The notes: generated from the letters alone by a model not told the origin. Positions 1-7,336 are shown, counted from the first letter of the stretch. The stretch is DNA of 11,196 nt from Acidobacteriaceae bacterium (GCA_003165095.1 PLSH01000400.1:13486-24681), one strand, 5' to 3'. Numbers and translations: made by a program.

Positions 1-1707
1 GAAGCGGTTAGAAACAACCCGGCGCTGCAGGCCTCGCTCGACTCCCTCAACCGCTATTCGCTTACCGTCTACGACATCAACATCGGCGACAGCCAGTCAA
101 ACACCCTGCTGAGCACCAATCCCGACAACGACGACAAGCCGCTGCCCGCCCGGCCCAATTACAGCCAACTTCTCGATGCCGATCTTCTCCAATTGATGAT
201 GGAAGTCTTCGGGCCGCCCAAGGTCTTTGACGTAGTGGTGCCCCTCGAGCGCAACGGCGAACTGTTCGCCACCGTGCACGTTGGGGTCCGCACCACGCTG
301 CTTTGGGCGTTCTACAGGCCCTGGCTTAGGCAGGCGTTCTGGCTGATGGGCTTTGCTCTCGGCGCCGCCCTGCTCGCCGCCTTCCTGCTCAGCAATCTCG
401 CCCTCCGACCCATGGAAGAGATCAGCCTGCAGCTCGACTACTGGACTGCGGCCAGCGCCTCCTCCAGCGATGAGGAAGCCGCGCCGAAACAAGATATGGC
501 CGCCCGTGTCTCCAACAAGATCGAGATGATCGGCCAGCGCATGAGAAACGTCGAAGAAGTGTTCTCGGCCTTGAAAGAGAATCTGGACCAGATCCTGGGC
601 AACCTTCAGGATGGAATCCTGCTCTTTACCGGGGATGGCCGGGCCGTGCTGGTCTCTGAGGCGGCGCGACGCTTCCTGCACATCGAGCGCGATACCATCC
701 TCGGCCAGCACGCCCGCGACATTTTCGATCGCTCCACGTTATTGGGCCGCTCTATTTGGGAGGCCATCGATGCCGGCGTCTCCATGGTGAAGGAAGAAAT
801 CCTTACTGAATCCGGCCGCCGCATACAGGCCTCCGTCGATTTCATTCACGATGACGAAACCCGCCAGGGGCTCGGCGCGCTTGTCACCCTGCACGATCTG
901 GAGTCGGCTGAGGAGATTGAGTCCGAGCTGGAACTCTCGCGGCGCATGGCGGCCATCGGCAGGCTCACATCGGGGGTGGGCCACGAGGTCAAGAACCCCA
1001 TCAATGCGATCGTGGTGCACCTCGAGCTGCTCAAGGCCAAGCTTGGTGATACCGGCGGGCCAGCGGCCAGGCATCTTGAGATCATCGACGCTGAGATTCA
1101 TCGCCTCGACCGCGTCGTCCAGATGCTGGTTGATTTCTCCCGCCCCGTCGAATTGCAGCTACACGAGCAGGACCTGCGCCTGGTCATCGCCGACGTTCTC
1201 GCCCTGGCCGCCGACGAGCTGTCCACGCGCAACGTCACCCTGGTCAGCAGCATGCCCGATGAACCGCTCATCGCCAATGTCGATGCCGACCTGCTCAAGC
1301 AGGCCACCCTCAACGTGATCCAGAATGGCGCCCAGGCCATGCCCGAAGGCGGCCGCTTGGAAGTGGTTCTTGAAGGAGAAAGGAAAGCCGCGGCTGCTGG
1401 CGACCGCTCCGTCCCGCCCGGCTTCAAGTCCGCCGTGCTGCGCATCGCAGATGAGGGTACAGGTATCCCGGAGGAGATCCGTGAGAAAATCTTCGACCTC
1501 TATTTCACCACCAGGAGCGGAGGCAGCGGAATCGGCCTCTCCATGACGTACCGAATTCTCCAGTTGCACCACGGCAGCGTCGAAGTACAATCAAGGTTAA
1601 ACCGTGGCACGGAATTCAGGTTGCGAATTCCGCTTGCAGCCACGGACTGGGCGCGCCGGCATTTGCGACCGGTGAGCAATCAGAACGAGAGGGAAACTGC
1701 CGAATGA
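1..1707 (+). CDS. Membrane sensor histidine kinase with PAS domain (5' partial)
   Basis: This is a two-component sensor kinase that autophosphorylates a histidine and passes the phosphate to a response regulator not seen here. The frame is open to the window edge, so the N-terminus is missing and the first internal ATG (193) is not the start. Numbering from the edge, residues 1-105 look like the end of an extracytoplasmic sensor domain. A membrane helix lies near 110-132 (FWLMGFALGAALLAAFLL). A linker follows, then a PAS-like domain near 195-305. The HisKA motif GVGHEVKNPINA carries the phospho-acceptor His328. The ATPase domain shows the N box (NVIQNGAQAM, Asn438 and Asn442), the G1 box (DEGTGIP, from Asp484), the F box (IFDLYFTT) and the G2 box (GGSGIGLS). 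All catalytic motifs are intact. The stop overlaps the next start by 4 nt. Ligand and partner regulator are unknown. Confidence 0.95.
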   Translation, partial: EAVRNNPALQASLDSLNRYSLTVYDINIGDSQSNTLLSTNPDNDDKPLPARPNYSQLLDADLLQLMMEVFGPPKVFDVVVPLERNGELFATVHVGVRTTLLWAFYRPWLRQAFWLMGFALGAALLAAFLLSNLALRPMEEISLQLDYWTAASASSSDEEAAPKQDMAARVSNKIEMIGQRMRNVEEVFSALKENLDQILGNLQDGILLFTGDGRAVLVSEAARRFLHIERDTILGQHARDIFDRSTLLGRSIWEAIDAGVSMVKEEILTESGRRIQASVDFIHDDETRQGLGALVTLHDLESAEEIESELELSRRMAAIGRLTSGVGHEVKNPINAIVVHLELLKAKLGDTGGPAARHLEIIDAEIHRLDRVVQMLVDFSRPVELQLHEQDLRLVIADVLALAADELSTRNVTLVSSMPDEPLIANVDADLLKQATLNVIQNGAQAMPEGGRLEVVLEGERKAAAAGDRSVPPGFKSAVLRIADEGTGIPEEIREKIFDLYFTTRSGGSGIGLSMTYRILQLHHGSVEVQSRLNRGTEFRLRIPLAATDWARRHLRPVSNQNERETAE

Positions 1708-2246
1708 GATTCCCTGCAAAATGCTGTGCTTTTCTGTTGCCTTTGTTGCTGACGGCTTGCCTCCACAAGACGCAACAGGCACTGGTGCAGCCACTTGCGC
1801 CTCCCATTCCTGACAATCCTCCGCCTCCGCCATCCAATGCCCCTGACAATCTCCCGCCTCCGGTGGAATCCGTCCCCGCCGAGCCGGCTGCCACGGTTCC
1901 AACCCCCGCGCAGCCGCTCCCCAAACCGATCGTAAAACACAAGAAACCGGCCGCCAAGAATACAACTGAGGAAGCCGCCAACCCCAATCCAGGCGTAAGC
2001 GCCATCGGCCAGCTCTCCTCAGGCAATCCAGCCGATTATCGCCGCGAAACCGAAGACTTGATCGCCGCCACCGATCGCGGATTGCTGGGGATCACCCGCC
2101 CCCTGAACGACACCGAGCAGAAGACTGCAGACCACATTCGCGAGTTCCTCAAAGAGGCCAAAACCGCCCTCACGTCAGGCGACGTGGACGGCGCGCACAC
2201 CCTCGCCGCCAAGGCCAAGGTGCTCCTCGCCGAACTGACCCAGTAG
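1704..2246 (+). CDS. Proline-rich lipoprotein of unknown function, coupled to the histidine kinase
   Basis: This is a 180-residue predicted lipoprotein with no recognised family. The N-terminus is a short type II signal peptide with the lipobox LLTAC, so Cys19 would be lipidated after cleavage. Residues 25-80 form a low-complexity stretch rich in Pro, Ala and Val (PDNPPPPPS), probably an extended tether. Residues 95-180 are charged and look helical. They end in an alternating helix-turn-helix (EAKTALTSGDVDGAHTLAAK) that resembles one TPR-like hairpin. The ATG overlaps the kinase stop (ATGA), and a purine-rich AGAGGG lies 10 nt upstream, so translation is probably coupled to the kinase. It could be an accessory envelope factor for the sensor, but that rests on position alone. 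It converges with nadK across 22 nt. Confidence 0.85.
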   Translation: MRFPAKCCAFLLPLLLTACLHKTQQALVQPLAPPIPDNPPPPPSNAPDNLPPPVESVPAEPAATVPTPAQPLPKPIVKHKKPAAKNTTEEAANPNPGVSAIGQLSSGNPADYRRETEDLIAATDRGLLGITRPLNDTEQKTADHIREFLKEAKTALTSGDVDGAHTLAAKAKVLLAELTQ

Positions 2247-2268
2247 AAAGCAGAATTTTTCCGGAGTT

Positions 2269-3126
2269 TTACCGCTCGCCCCAGCTCAGCTTGCTGCGTA
2301 AAGCCTCAAAGAATCCGCTCTCGCCCAGGCGCACCAGCTTCACCGTGTGAATCGAACGCTGGCACCGTACCTCGTCGCCCCGCAGCAACTCAACCGCCTG
2401 CTGGCCGTCCACGGTCAGCAATGCCACCTCCGGAACGCCCTCCACCCGGACTGTGAGCAATGCGTCCCCACGCACCACGATGGGCCGCAGCGTGAGCAGG
2501 TGCGGGCAAATCGGCGTCACCACCATGGCATCCACATCCGGAGTCAGGATCGGGCCGTTCGCGGCCAGCGTGTACGCCGTGGAGCCGGTGGGTGTTGAGA
2601 CAATCACCCCGTCGGCGCGGAACCGGGCCACGCTTTTGCCGTCCAGCTCCACCGCAAAATCGCCCATGCGCGCGATGTCACCCTTTGAGACCACGATCTC
2701 GTTCAGCGCCGTATAGCTGGAATGCTCGCCGTCCACGCGCCACAAAGCGGCATGAAGCATCGACCGCTCGTCAACGCTGTGGCAACCATCGCACCAGCTC
2801 TCCAGAGTGGAATAAAGATCGCCCAGGCGAACCTCGGTCAGGAATCCCAGCAAGCCCAGGTTCACGCTGAGAATCGGCGTCCCCTCGGCCGCAAAAATCC
2901 GCGCCACTGACAGCAGCGTCCCATCCCCGCCCAGCACGATCACCAGCGACGGCTTCCAACTGGGCAGCTCCGAGCGTTTCATCGCCGGGGCAGCCGAAGT
3001 GTACTGTCCGCCCTCGTGATCCAGCCGCGGCTCGTAGTCGTGCGCGCGCAGCCACTCGATCAAATCCGGCACCAGACGTGCCAGCTCTTCCTTGCGCGGT
3101 TTGCAGACAATCGCAACACGTACCAT
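2269..3126 (-). CDS. nadK: NAD kinase
   Basis: NAD kinase (PpnK/NadK, cytoplasmic) phosphorylates NAD at the 2'-hydroxyl of the adenosine ribose to make NADP. The 285-residue product has normal length for the family. It shows the GGDGT motif at 66-70 with the conserved Asp69, the NE motif at 142-143 (LNEIVVSKGD), and the glycine-rich nucleotide loop VSTPTGSTAYTLAANGP near 176-192. I chose the ATG at 3126 because the protein then begins MVRVAIVCKP, the usual first beta strand. The frame stays open upstream to 3288, but that extension overlaps the end of tlyA and has no family resemblance. The ribosome site is weak (GGGA), and a 6-bp inverted repeat abuts the start codon. It lies 53 nt after tlyA and is probably co-transcribed with it. 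Confidence 0.96.
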   Translation of the reverse strand: MVRVAIVCKPRKEELARLVPDLIEWLRAHDYEPRLDHEGGQYTSAAPAMKRSELPSWKPSLVIVLGGDGTLLSVARIFAAEGTPILSVNLGLLGFLTEVRLGDLYSTLESWCDGCHSVDERSMLHAALWRVDGEHSSYTALNEIVVSKGDIARMGDFAVELDGKSVARFRADGVIVSTPTGSTAYTLAANGPILTPDVDAMVVTPICPHLLTLRPIVVRGDALLTVRVEGVPEVALLTVDGQQAVELLRGDEVRCQRSIHTVKLVRLGESGFFEALRSKLSWGER

Positions 3127-3154
3127 GCGGTCCCAGTGTAACGGATTAGACCGC
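3127..3154 (-). promoter_or_regulatory. Inverted repeat abutting the nadK start codon
   Basis: On the - strand GCGGTC (3154-3149) and GACCGC (3132-3127) are perfect 6-nt complementary arms separated by 16 nt. The second arm ends directly against the nadK ATG. If it folds in the mRNA, the hairpin would cover the position of the ribosome-binding site, which is already weak. A role in lowering or regulating nadK translation is possible, but a stem this short can arise by chance in GC-rich DNA. Confidence 0.3.
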
Positions 3155-3179
3155 GCCTGGGCCCAATCACATGAACAAG

Positions 3180-3944
3180 CTACAGTCCGGGCCGCCGCGC
3201 ATACAACAGAAACTCCCGGTTCCCTTCCATGCCCGTGATCGGCGATGGAATGGTCTCCACTACCTCCCACCCCAGCGACCGCACGCAATCGGCCACTTTG
3301 CTGACCGCAAGCTCATGCCCTTCCGGATCGCGCACAATCCCGCCCTTGCCCACAAATTCGCGCCCGGCCTCAAACTGCGGTTTCACCAGAACGACAGCTT
3401 CAGTAAGCGACGGCGCGGCAGCCAGCACCGTCCCAAGCAGCAGCGTGGCCGAAATAAATGAAACATCCATAACCAGAAGACTCACCGCGGAAGCCCCCTC
3501 GCCCGCCTCCAGCGATCCCGGCTCAAGCAGCCGCGCATTGGTGCGCTCCATCAACCGCACGCGTGCATCGTTGCGCAGCTTCATCGCAATCTGCCCGAAG
3601 CCGGTATCGACGGCAGTCACCTGCGCGGCCCCGTTCTGCAGCAGGCAGTCGGTGAATCCCCCCGTCGACGCGCCCACATCTAGGCAGGCTCGGCCCTTCA
3701 AGTCAATTTTCCAGTGTTCGAGCGCTGCCGCCAGTTTGAACCCGCCCCGGCTCACGTAGGGCTGTTCTCCGCCCAGCAGGCGGATCGCCGCATCTTCCCC
3801 CACCGTCACGCCGGGCTTGTCGATCTTCTGTTCCCGTACCAGCACCCGCCCGGCCAGGATCAGCGCCCGCGCCCGTTCGCGGCTCGGCACAAGTCCGCGC
3901 GAAACCAGCAAGAGATCGAGACGCATCTTCGCCTGAGCCGCCAT
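3180..3944 (-). CDS. tlyA: TlyA-family rRNA 2'-O-ribose methyltransferase
   Basis: This is an SAM-dependent methyltransferase of the TlyA/FtsJ type. Characterised homologues methylate a ribose 2'-O in 16S and/or 23S rRNA; the older name 'haemolysin A' is a historical label. The 254-residue protein has an N-terminal S4 RNA-binding domain (about 7-65, MRLDLLLVSRGL onward) and an FtsJ-like fold with the SAM-binding motif DVGASTGGFTD at 89-99. The K-D-K-E catalytic set is visible as Lys70 (SRGGFK), Asp160 (VMDVSFIS), Lys188 (LVKPQFEAG) and Glu244 (GNREF). The start at 3944 is supported by AGAGGA (3959-3954) 9 nt upstream; an internal ATG at 3926 is the alternative. It follows the cytochrome gene by 67 nt and precedes nadK, a pairing seen in many bacteria, often followed by recN, which is absent here. 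Confidence 0.94.
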   Translation of the reverse strand: MAAQAKMRLDLLLVSRGLVPSRERARALILAGRVLVREQKIDKPGVTVGEDAAIRLLGGEQPYVSRGGFKLAAALEHWKIDLKGRACLDVGASTGGFTDCLLQNGAAQVTAVDTGFGQIAMKLRNDARVRLMERTNARLLEPGSLEAGEGASAVSLLVMDVSFISATLLLGTVLAAAPSLTEAVVLVKPQFEAGREFVGKGGIVRDPEGHELAVSKVADCVRSLGWEVVETIPSPITGMEGNREFLLYARRPGL

Positions 3945-4011
3945 TCCGCGCCATCCTCTGCCTTGAATGTAAATGACCGCAAGAGTGCCGTGACGGCTGC
4001 CGAACCTGCGC

Positions 4012-5130
4012 TTACTGCCCGCCCAGCGAGGGAGCGAATGCCGTCCCCGATGCAGGGGGCGCCTTCGCCTTCACCTTCGGAATGCCGTGCTGGTGACAGT
4101 CCGCGCACTTCACCCAGTGAATGTTGTGCGCGCTGGTCGCGCTCAGGAAACTGGTGTCCATCTTCTCCACGTCGATGCCGCAATGCGACATCTGCGGATG
4201 GCACGTCTTGCACGAGGCGCGCGCGTTCTCATTGTGCCCGTTGTGGCAGGATACGCAGCTCAAACCCTCGTGAACCCCCATCGGGGTGCGATCGTCACCC
4301 GAGCCCACCTGCGGCCCCCAGCCTTTAGCAGCGGCGGCAGATCCGGTTTCCGGCACCCGCGGCGCATGGCACTGGTAGCAGTTCGCCTGCCGGGAATCCT
4401 CGCTCCTGTTTACCGCGCGAGCCCCGTCGTAAAGCTGCGGAATCGGCAGCACAGCCACGGAAAAATGCATTCCCTCGCGGCGCTCGTAAAAGGCCAGCGA
4501 ATCGCGTACCGCCGTTCCCGCCACTGAGATGCGCGAGGCAGGCTTGCTGTCCGCCGCACCTTCGCGGTGAATCCAGTGGCAGGCCAGGCAAGGTATCGCC
4601 GCCTGGTCCGCCAGGCCGGCCGGAACAATGTGCCACGGACCGCGCGTATTCTGCGGCTGCACCAGCTCGCGAATCGAGCCGTTGAAGTACATCCCGTGGC
4701 AGCGCACGCAATCTTCGCCCAGGGCGCGTTTTGAGTTCTGCGCCGGGTCGGCGAATATCTGTGCGTAGGTAACGCTGTGCGGGCCCGCCTGCCACGTCGC
4801 ATACTCCTGTCGGTGGCATTGCTGGCACTTCGTAACCATCGCGTTCGCGTCCACTTCGCGCAGCCTGATTTGCTCTGGCCAGCTTCGCGTCAGGTGAACG
4901 CGAATGTGGCGCAACTTGGTGCCCAGGCCTGCTTCGTGGCACTGCATGCAGTCCATGTTGCGATGCGGAGACCCATGCACCACGTTCACGTAGTCCGCCA
5001 TCTCATGGCAGCTCGCGCAACCCTGGCCGTACTGCGAGGTGTAGTACTCTGACGCCCCGTATAGCCCGCCAATCCCCAGCAGAACCACGCTTCCCAGAGC
5101 GATTGCGCCGGCTTTCAAGTATCGTCTCAT
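4012..5130 (-). CDS. Nine-haem membrane-anchored cytochrome c, NapC/NrfH-like at the N-terminus
   Basis: The 372-residue product has nine CXXCH motifs, at Cys38, 61, 102, 141, 181, 251, 292, 307 and 342, so up to nine covalent c-type haems. One uncleaved helix (about 8-26, GAIALGSVVLLGIGGLYGA) would anchor it to the membrane with the haems in the periplasm. The first motif reads CASCHEM. The Met two residues after the haem His matches the haem-1 arrangement of NrfH/NapC quinol dehydrogenases. A second close-packed motif follows at CMQCH. I chose the ATG at 5130 because it starts just before this anchor and overlaps the stop of the GMC oxidoreductase gene (ATGA); the upstream extension of the frame to 5415 lies inside that gene. 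Probable role: electron acceptor for the flavoprotein, passing electrons to quinone or another haem protein. No known three-dimensional family fits with confidence. Confidence 0.93.
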   Translation of the reverse strand: MRRYLKAGAIALGSVVLLGIGGLYGASEYYTSQYGQGCASCHEMADYVNVVHGSPHRNMDCMQCHEAGLGTKLRHIRVHLTRSWPEQIRLREVDANAMVTKCQQCHRQEYATWQAGPHSVTYAQIFADPAQNSKRALGEDCVRCHGMYFNGSIRELVQPQNTRGPWHIVPAGLADQAAIPCLACHWIHREGAADSKPASRISVAGTAVRDSLAFYERREGMHFSVAVLPIPQLYDGARAVNRSEDSRQANCYQCHAPRVPETGSAAAAKGWGPQVGSGDDRTPMGVHEGLSCVSCHNGHNENARASCKTCHPQMSHCGIDVEKMDTSFLSATSAHNIHWVKCADCHQHGIPKVKAKAPPASGTAFAPSLGGQ

Positions 5131-6779
5131 GACCTGAATCCCGTGCCCTTCCAGTTGCGAACCAGCGCATCGGACGCAAAATAAGCGATGGCCATGATGG
5201 TGAGCGCGGGATTGAATCCTCCGTTGTTCACGTGCACGCTGGAATCGATGACGAAGACATTGTCCACATCGTGCAACTTGCAGTTGCGGTCGACCACCGA
5301 GCCCTGCGCATCGTTGCCCATCCGGCAGGTGCCGGCCTGGTGCTGCCCCGCCGAGACACTGTCCGGCCGGTAGGCCATCAGAGACGTGGAGATTGCGCCC
5401 GCCTCCTTCAGCCACGCCTCGGCGCGCTTCGCCTGCACTTCTCCAATGTCAAACGTGTGCGGATGAACGTTGCCCGAAATGCGCGCCACCGGCAAGCCCC
5501 ACTTGTCCCGCACCGTCGGATCCAGCGTGACCCGTGCCTCCGCGGTGGGAATCTGCTGGGTCGGCCCCATGATCACGATGTTGCGCTTGTAAAATGCCCG
5601 CATCGCCTGCTTGTGCTTCAAACCCCAGCGCGGTATGTCGCCGGGCAGCCGATCGACCATGTGGATGGGAAGGCGAATGAACTCGTTAGCCAGAATGCCG
5701 CCTCCGCGCAGACCCGGAGTACCGTGGCTGTAATCGGAGATGGCGATGCTCGCGCCCGGACCCACATCGTCGTAAGTATCGAAGTCGAAGAACCCGATGG
5801 CGCCGGTATAGTGGTGCCCCTGCAGGTTGCGGCCAACCTGGTCGTGGCGATTTCCCAGGCCGTCAGGAAAAAGCCGACTCTTTGAATTCAGCAGCAGCCG
5901 CGCCGACTCGATGGCGCAGGCTGAAACCACCACAAAATCGGCGAGCTGCGTTTGCAACCGGCCGTCCGCGTCGTAGTATGCCACCCCGGTGGCGCGCCCG
6001 CGATCGTCGGTCAAAATCTCCTTGACCATGCATCCGGAGCGCAGCTCGCAGTTGCCCGTACCAATCGCAATGGGGATCACCGTGTTCTGCGAGCCGTTCT
6101 TGGCGTCCTCTTCACATCCGAATCCACAGCACCACCGGCAGCGCATGCATGGTCCGCGCCCGTTATAGGGGACACTGTTGCGCGCCATGGGAATGTGAAA
6201 CGGGTGCAGGCCCAGGCGCTTGGCCGCGGGCTCCAGAATCTCGAATTCGCGATTGGGCGGAAGCGGCGGCATCGGAAGATCGCGTTTGCGCGGCCCCTTG
6301 AATGGCGTGCCCGAGTAGTCTCCCGAGACCCCAATCTCATATTCCGCCTGCTCGTAGTAAGGTTCAAGATCGTCGTAGGAGATGGGCCAGTCTTCCAGCG
6401 AACTCCCCTCCGGCGCGCCATAAATGGACCGCATGCGGAAATCCTGCGGCATATAGCGCCAGGCCATGGCGCCATAGCTGAGCGTTCCTCCTCCCACGCA
6501 GGCGGCATTGTTCTGGTAACTCCCCTCTGAGGGCAGCACCGTGTGCGCCACGCCCTTCCCGTCGACCCAAACCCGCGGATTGCCCGCATCTTCCGGCCCG
6601 AACGCATTGCCCAGCACCGTGGTGCGCTGGTTGCGCAGGTCGTCTTTGCGACAGTCGTTTTCCGTGTACCACTTGCCCCGTTCGAGAAGTGCCACGCTAA
6701 GCCCCGCGACCGAGAGTTGCTTGGCCACGATTCCGCCGCCGGCTCCGGCGCCCACCACCACCGCATTCACGCGTTTCAT
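5127..6779 (-). CDS. GMC-family FAD-dependent dehydrogenase, catalytic subunit
   Basis: This is a glucose-methanol-choline oxidoreductase of 550 residues, the likely catalytic subunit of a periplasmic sugar, polyol or sugar-acid dehydrogenase. The FAD-binding motif is near the N-terminus (VVVGAGAGGGIVAKQL, 7-22), with the acidic ribose-binding end of the second strand at LLERG. The C-terminal GMC domain carries HQAGTCRMG with His480 and FNPALTIMA with Asn523, the usual catalytic His-Asn pair. A cysteine cluster, PCMRCRWCCGFGC (Cys211, 214, 217, 218, 222), sits where FAD glucose dehydrogenase alpha subunits carry an iron-sulfur site. There is no signal peptide of its own, consistent with export together with the Tat-bearing small subunit. 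Both ends overlap neighbouring genes by 4 nt (ATGA). AAGGG lies about 10 nt before the ATG. The substrate cannot be assigned. Confidence 0.95.
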   Translation of the reverse strand: MKRVNAVVVGAGAGGGIVAKQLSVAGLSVALLERGKWYTENDCRKDDLRNQRTTVLGNAFGPEDAGNPRVWVDGKGVAHTVLPSEGSYQNNAACVGGGTLSYGAMAWRYMPQDFRMRSIYGAPEGSSLEDWPISYDDLEPYYEQAEYEIGVSGDYSGTPFKGPRKRDLPMPPLPPNREFEILEPAAKRLGLHPFHIPMARNSVPYNGRGPCMRCRWCCGFGCEEDAKNGSQNTVIPIAIGTGNCELRSGCMVKEILTDDRGRATGVAYYDADGRLQTQLADFVVVSACAIESARLLLNSKSRLFPDGLGNRHDQVGRNLQGHHYTGAIGFFDFDTYDDVGPGASIAISDYSHGTPGLRGGGILANEFIRLPIHMVDRLPGDIPRWGLKHKQAMRAFYKRNIVIMGPTQQIPTAEARVTLDPTVRDKWGLPVARISGNVHPHTFDIGEVQAKRAEAWLKEAGAISTSLMAYRPDSVSAGQHQAGTCRMGNDAQGSVVDRNCKLHDVDNVFVIDSSVHVNNGGFNPALTIMAIAYFASDALVRNWKGTGFRS

Positions 6780-7321
6780 GATGCTGAGCCCTTTCTCAGG
6801 TCGTACTGGGCGCGGCCGCGCAGCGGCGGCTCTGCCAGCCCCAGCATGCGCCAGCTTTGCGCGTCGCGATTCCCGCCATGACGCGGCGACCCGTAATAGC
6901 CCTCCATCGTGTGATTGCGGACCAGGTTGAAAAAGGCCGGCTCCTGCCGCTCGAGGGTGGCCACGATCTCCTGCTGCTGCGCGGCGGTGAGCGCGGCCAA
7001 CTCCCGGCCAAAACGCTTCCTGCTCAGCGCATCTGTGCGCTCCAGTCCCTCACGGTAGGCGTCCCGGTGCCGCCGGTAATGACGCACCAGTTGGCCGTCG
7101 ATGTAGTTCAGCACTCCGGCTTGCGTGGCGCTCGGAAATTGATCGGCAGGCACAATCTGATCCGTGATCGCGCCCAGCGTCAGGGCTTGCTCCGTAGTGA
7201 GAAAATCCCGGCCGTCCTGGTGGTTTACCTTGCATCCGATGGCCACCGCCGCGCCACCCACGGCTCCCGCAGCCACAAATTGACGCCGCGTAAGAACGGC
7301 GCGCTTTCCGCTCGATTGCAT
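6776..7321 (-). CDS. Tat-exported small subunit of a GMC dehydrogenase (gluconate 2-dehydrogenase subunit 3 family)
   Basis: This is a 181-residue protein of the Gluconate_2-dh3 family, the gamma subunit that accompanies GMC flavoproteins and supplies their Tat export signal. The N-terminus has a twin-arginine motif (TRRQFVAAGA, Arg12-Arg13) followed by a hydrophobic stretch to about 29. Cys30 follows in the context AVAIGC, a near-lipobox, so it may be a Tat lipoprotein. The mature part has the family pattern LTTEQALTLGAITDQIVPAD (41-60), then LNYIDGQL and the C-terminal EGYYGSPRHGG, as in homologues. The ATG at 7321 is favoured because AGAGGAGA lies 7 nt upstream; the frame continues to 7414, but that would bury the Tat motif. 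The stop overlaps the start of the flavoprotein gene by 4 nt, so this is the first gene of a three-gene coupled operon. Confidence 0.93.
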   Translation of the reverse strand: MQSSGKRAVLTRRQFVAAGAVGGAAVAIGCKVNHQDGRDFLTTEQALTLGAITDQIVPADQFPSATQAGVLNYIDGQLVRHYRRHRDAYREGLERTDALSRKRFGRELAALTAAQQQEIVATLERQEPAFFNLVRNHTMEGYYGSPRHGGNRDAQSWRMLGLAEPPLRGRAQYDLRKGSAS

Positions 7322-7328
7322 CGGCAGA

Positions 7329-7336
7329 TCTCCTCT
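7329..7336 (-). promoter_or_regulatory. Strong ribosome-binding site of the redox operon's first gene
   Basis: AGAGGAGA lies 7 nt before the ATG at 7321. It is the strongest Shine-Dalgarno sequence in the operon and decides the start. Placing the start here puts the twin-arginine motif at residues 12-13, as expected for a Tat signal. Confidence 0.8.

Noticed and set aside
3127..3288. Upstream extension of the NAD kinase frame to 3288
   Set aside because: It overlaps the end of tlyA, and the translated part has no NAD kinase resemblance; the protein proper begins MVRVAIVCKP.
3180..3944. TlyA as a haemolysin
   Set aside because: The S4 plus FtsJ-like domains with an intact K-D-K-E set indicate an RNA methyltransferase; the haemolysin name is historical.
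3987..3997. GCCG-TGA-CGGC hairpin between the cytochrome gene and tlyA as a terminator
   Set aside because: The stem is 4 bp with a 3-nt loop and is not followed by a T-run on the - strand, so it does not meet the criteria for an intrinsic terminator.
5131..5415. Upstream extension of the cytochrome c frame to a Met at 5415
   Set aside because: The extension lies inside the GMC dehydrogenase gene in another frame, reads as Arg/Gly/His-rich sequence, and would bury the membrane anchor. The ATG at 5130 with its ATGA overlap is far better.
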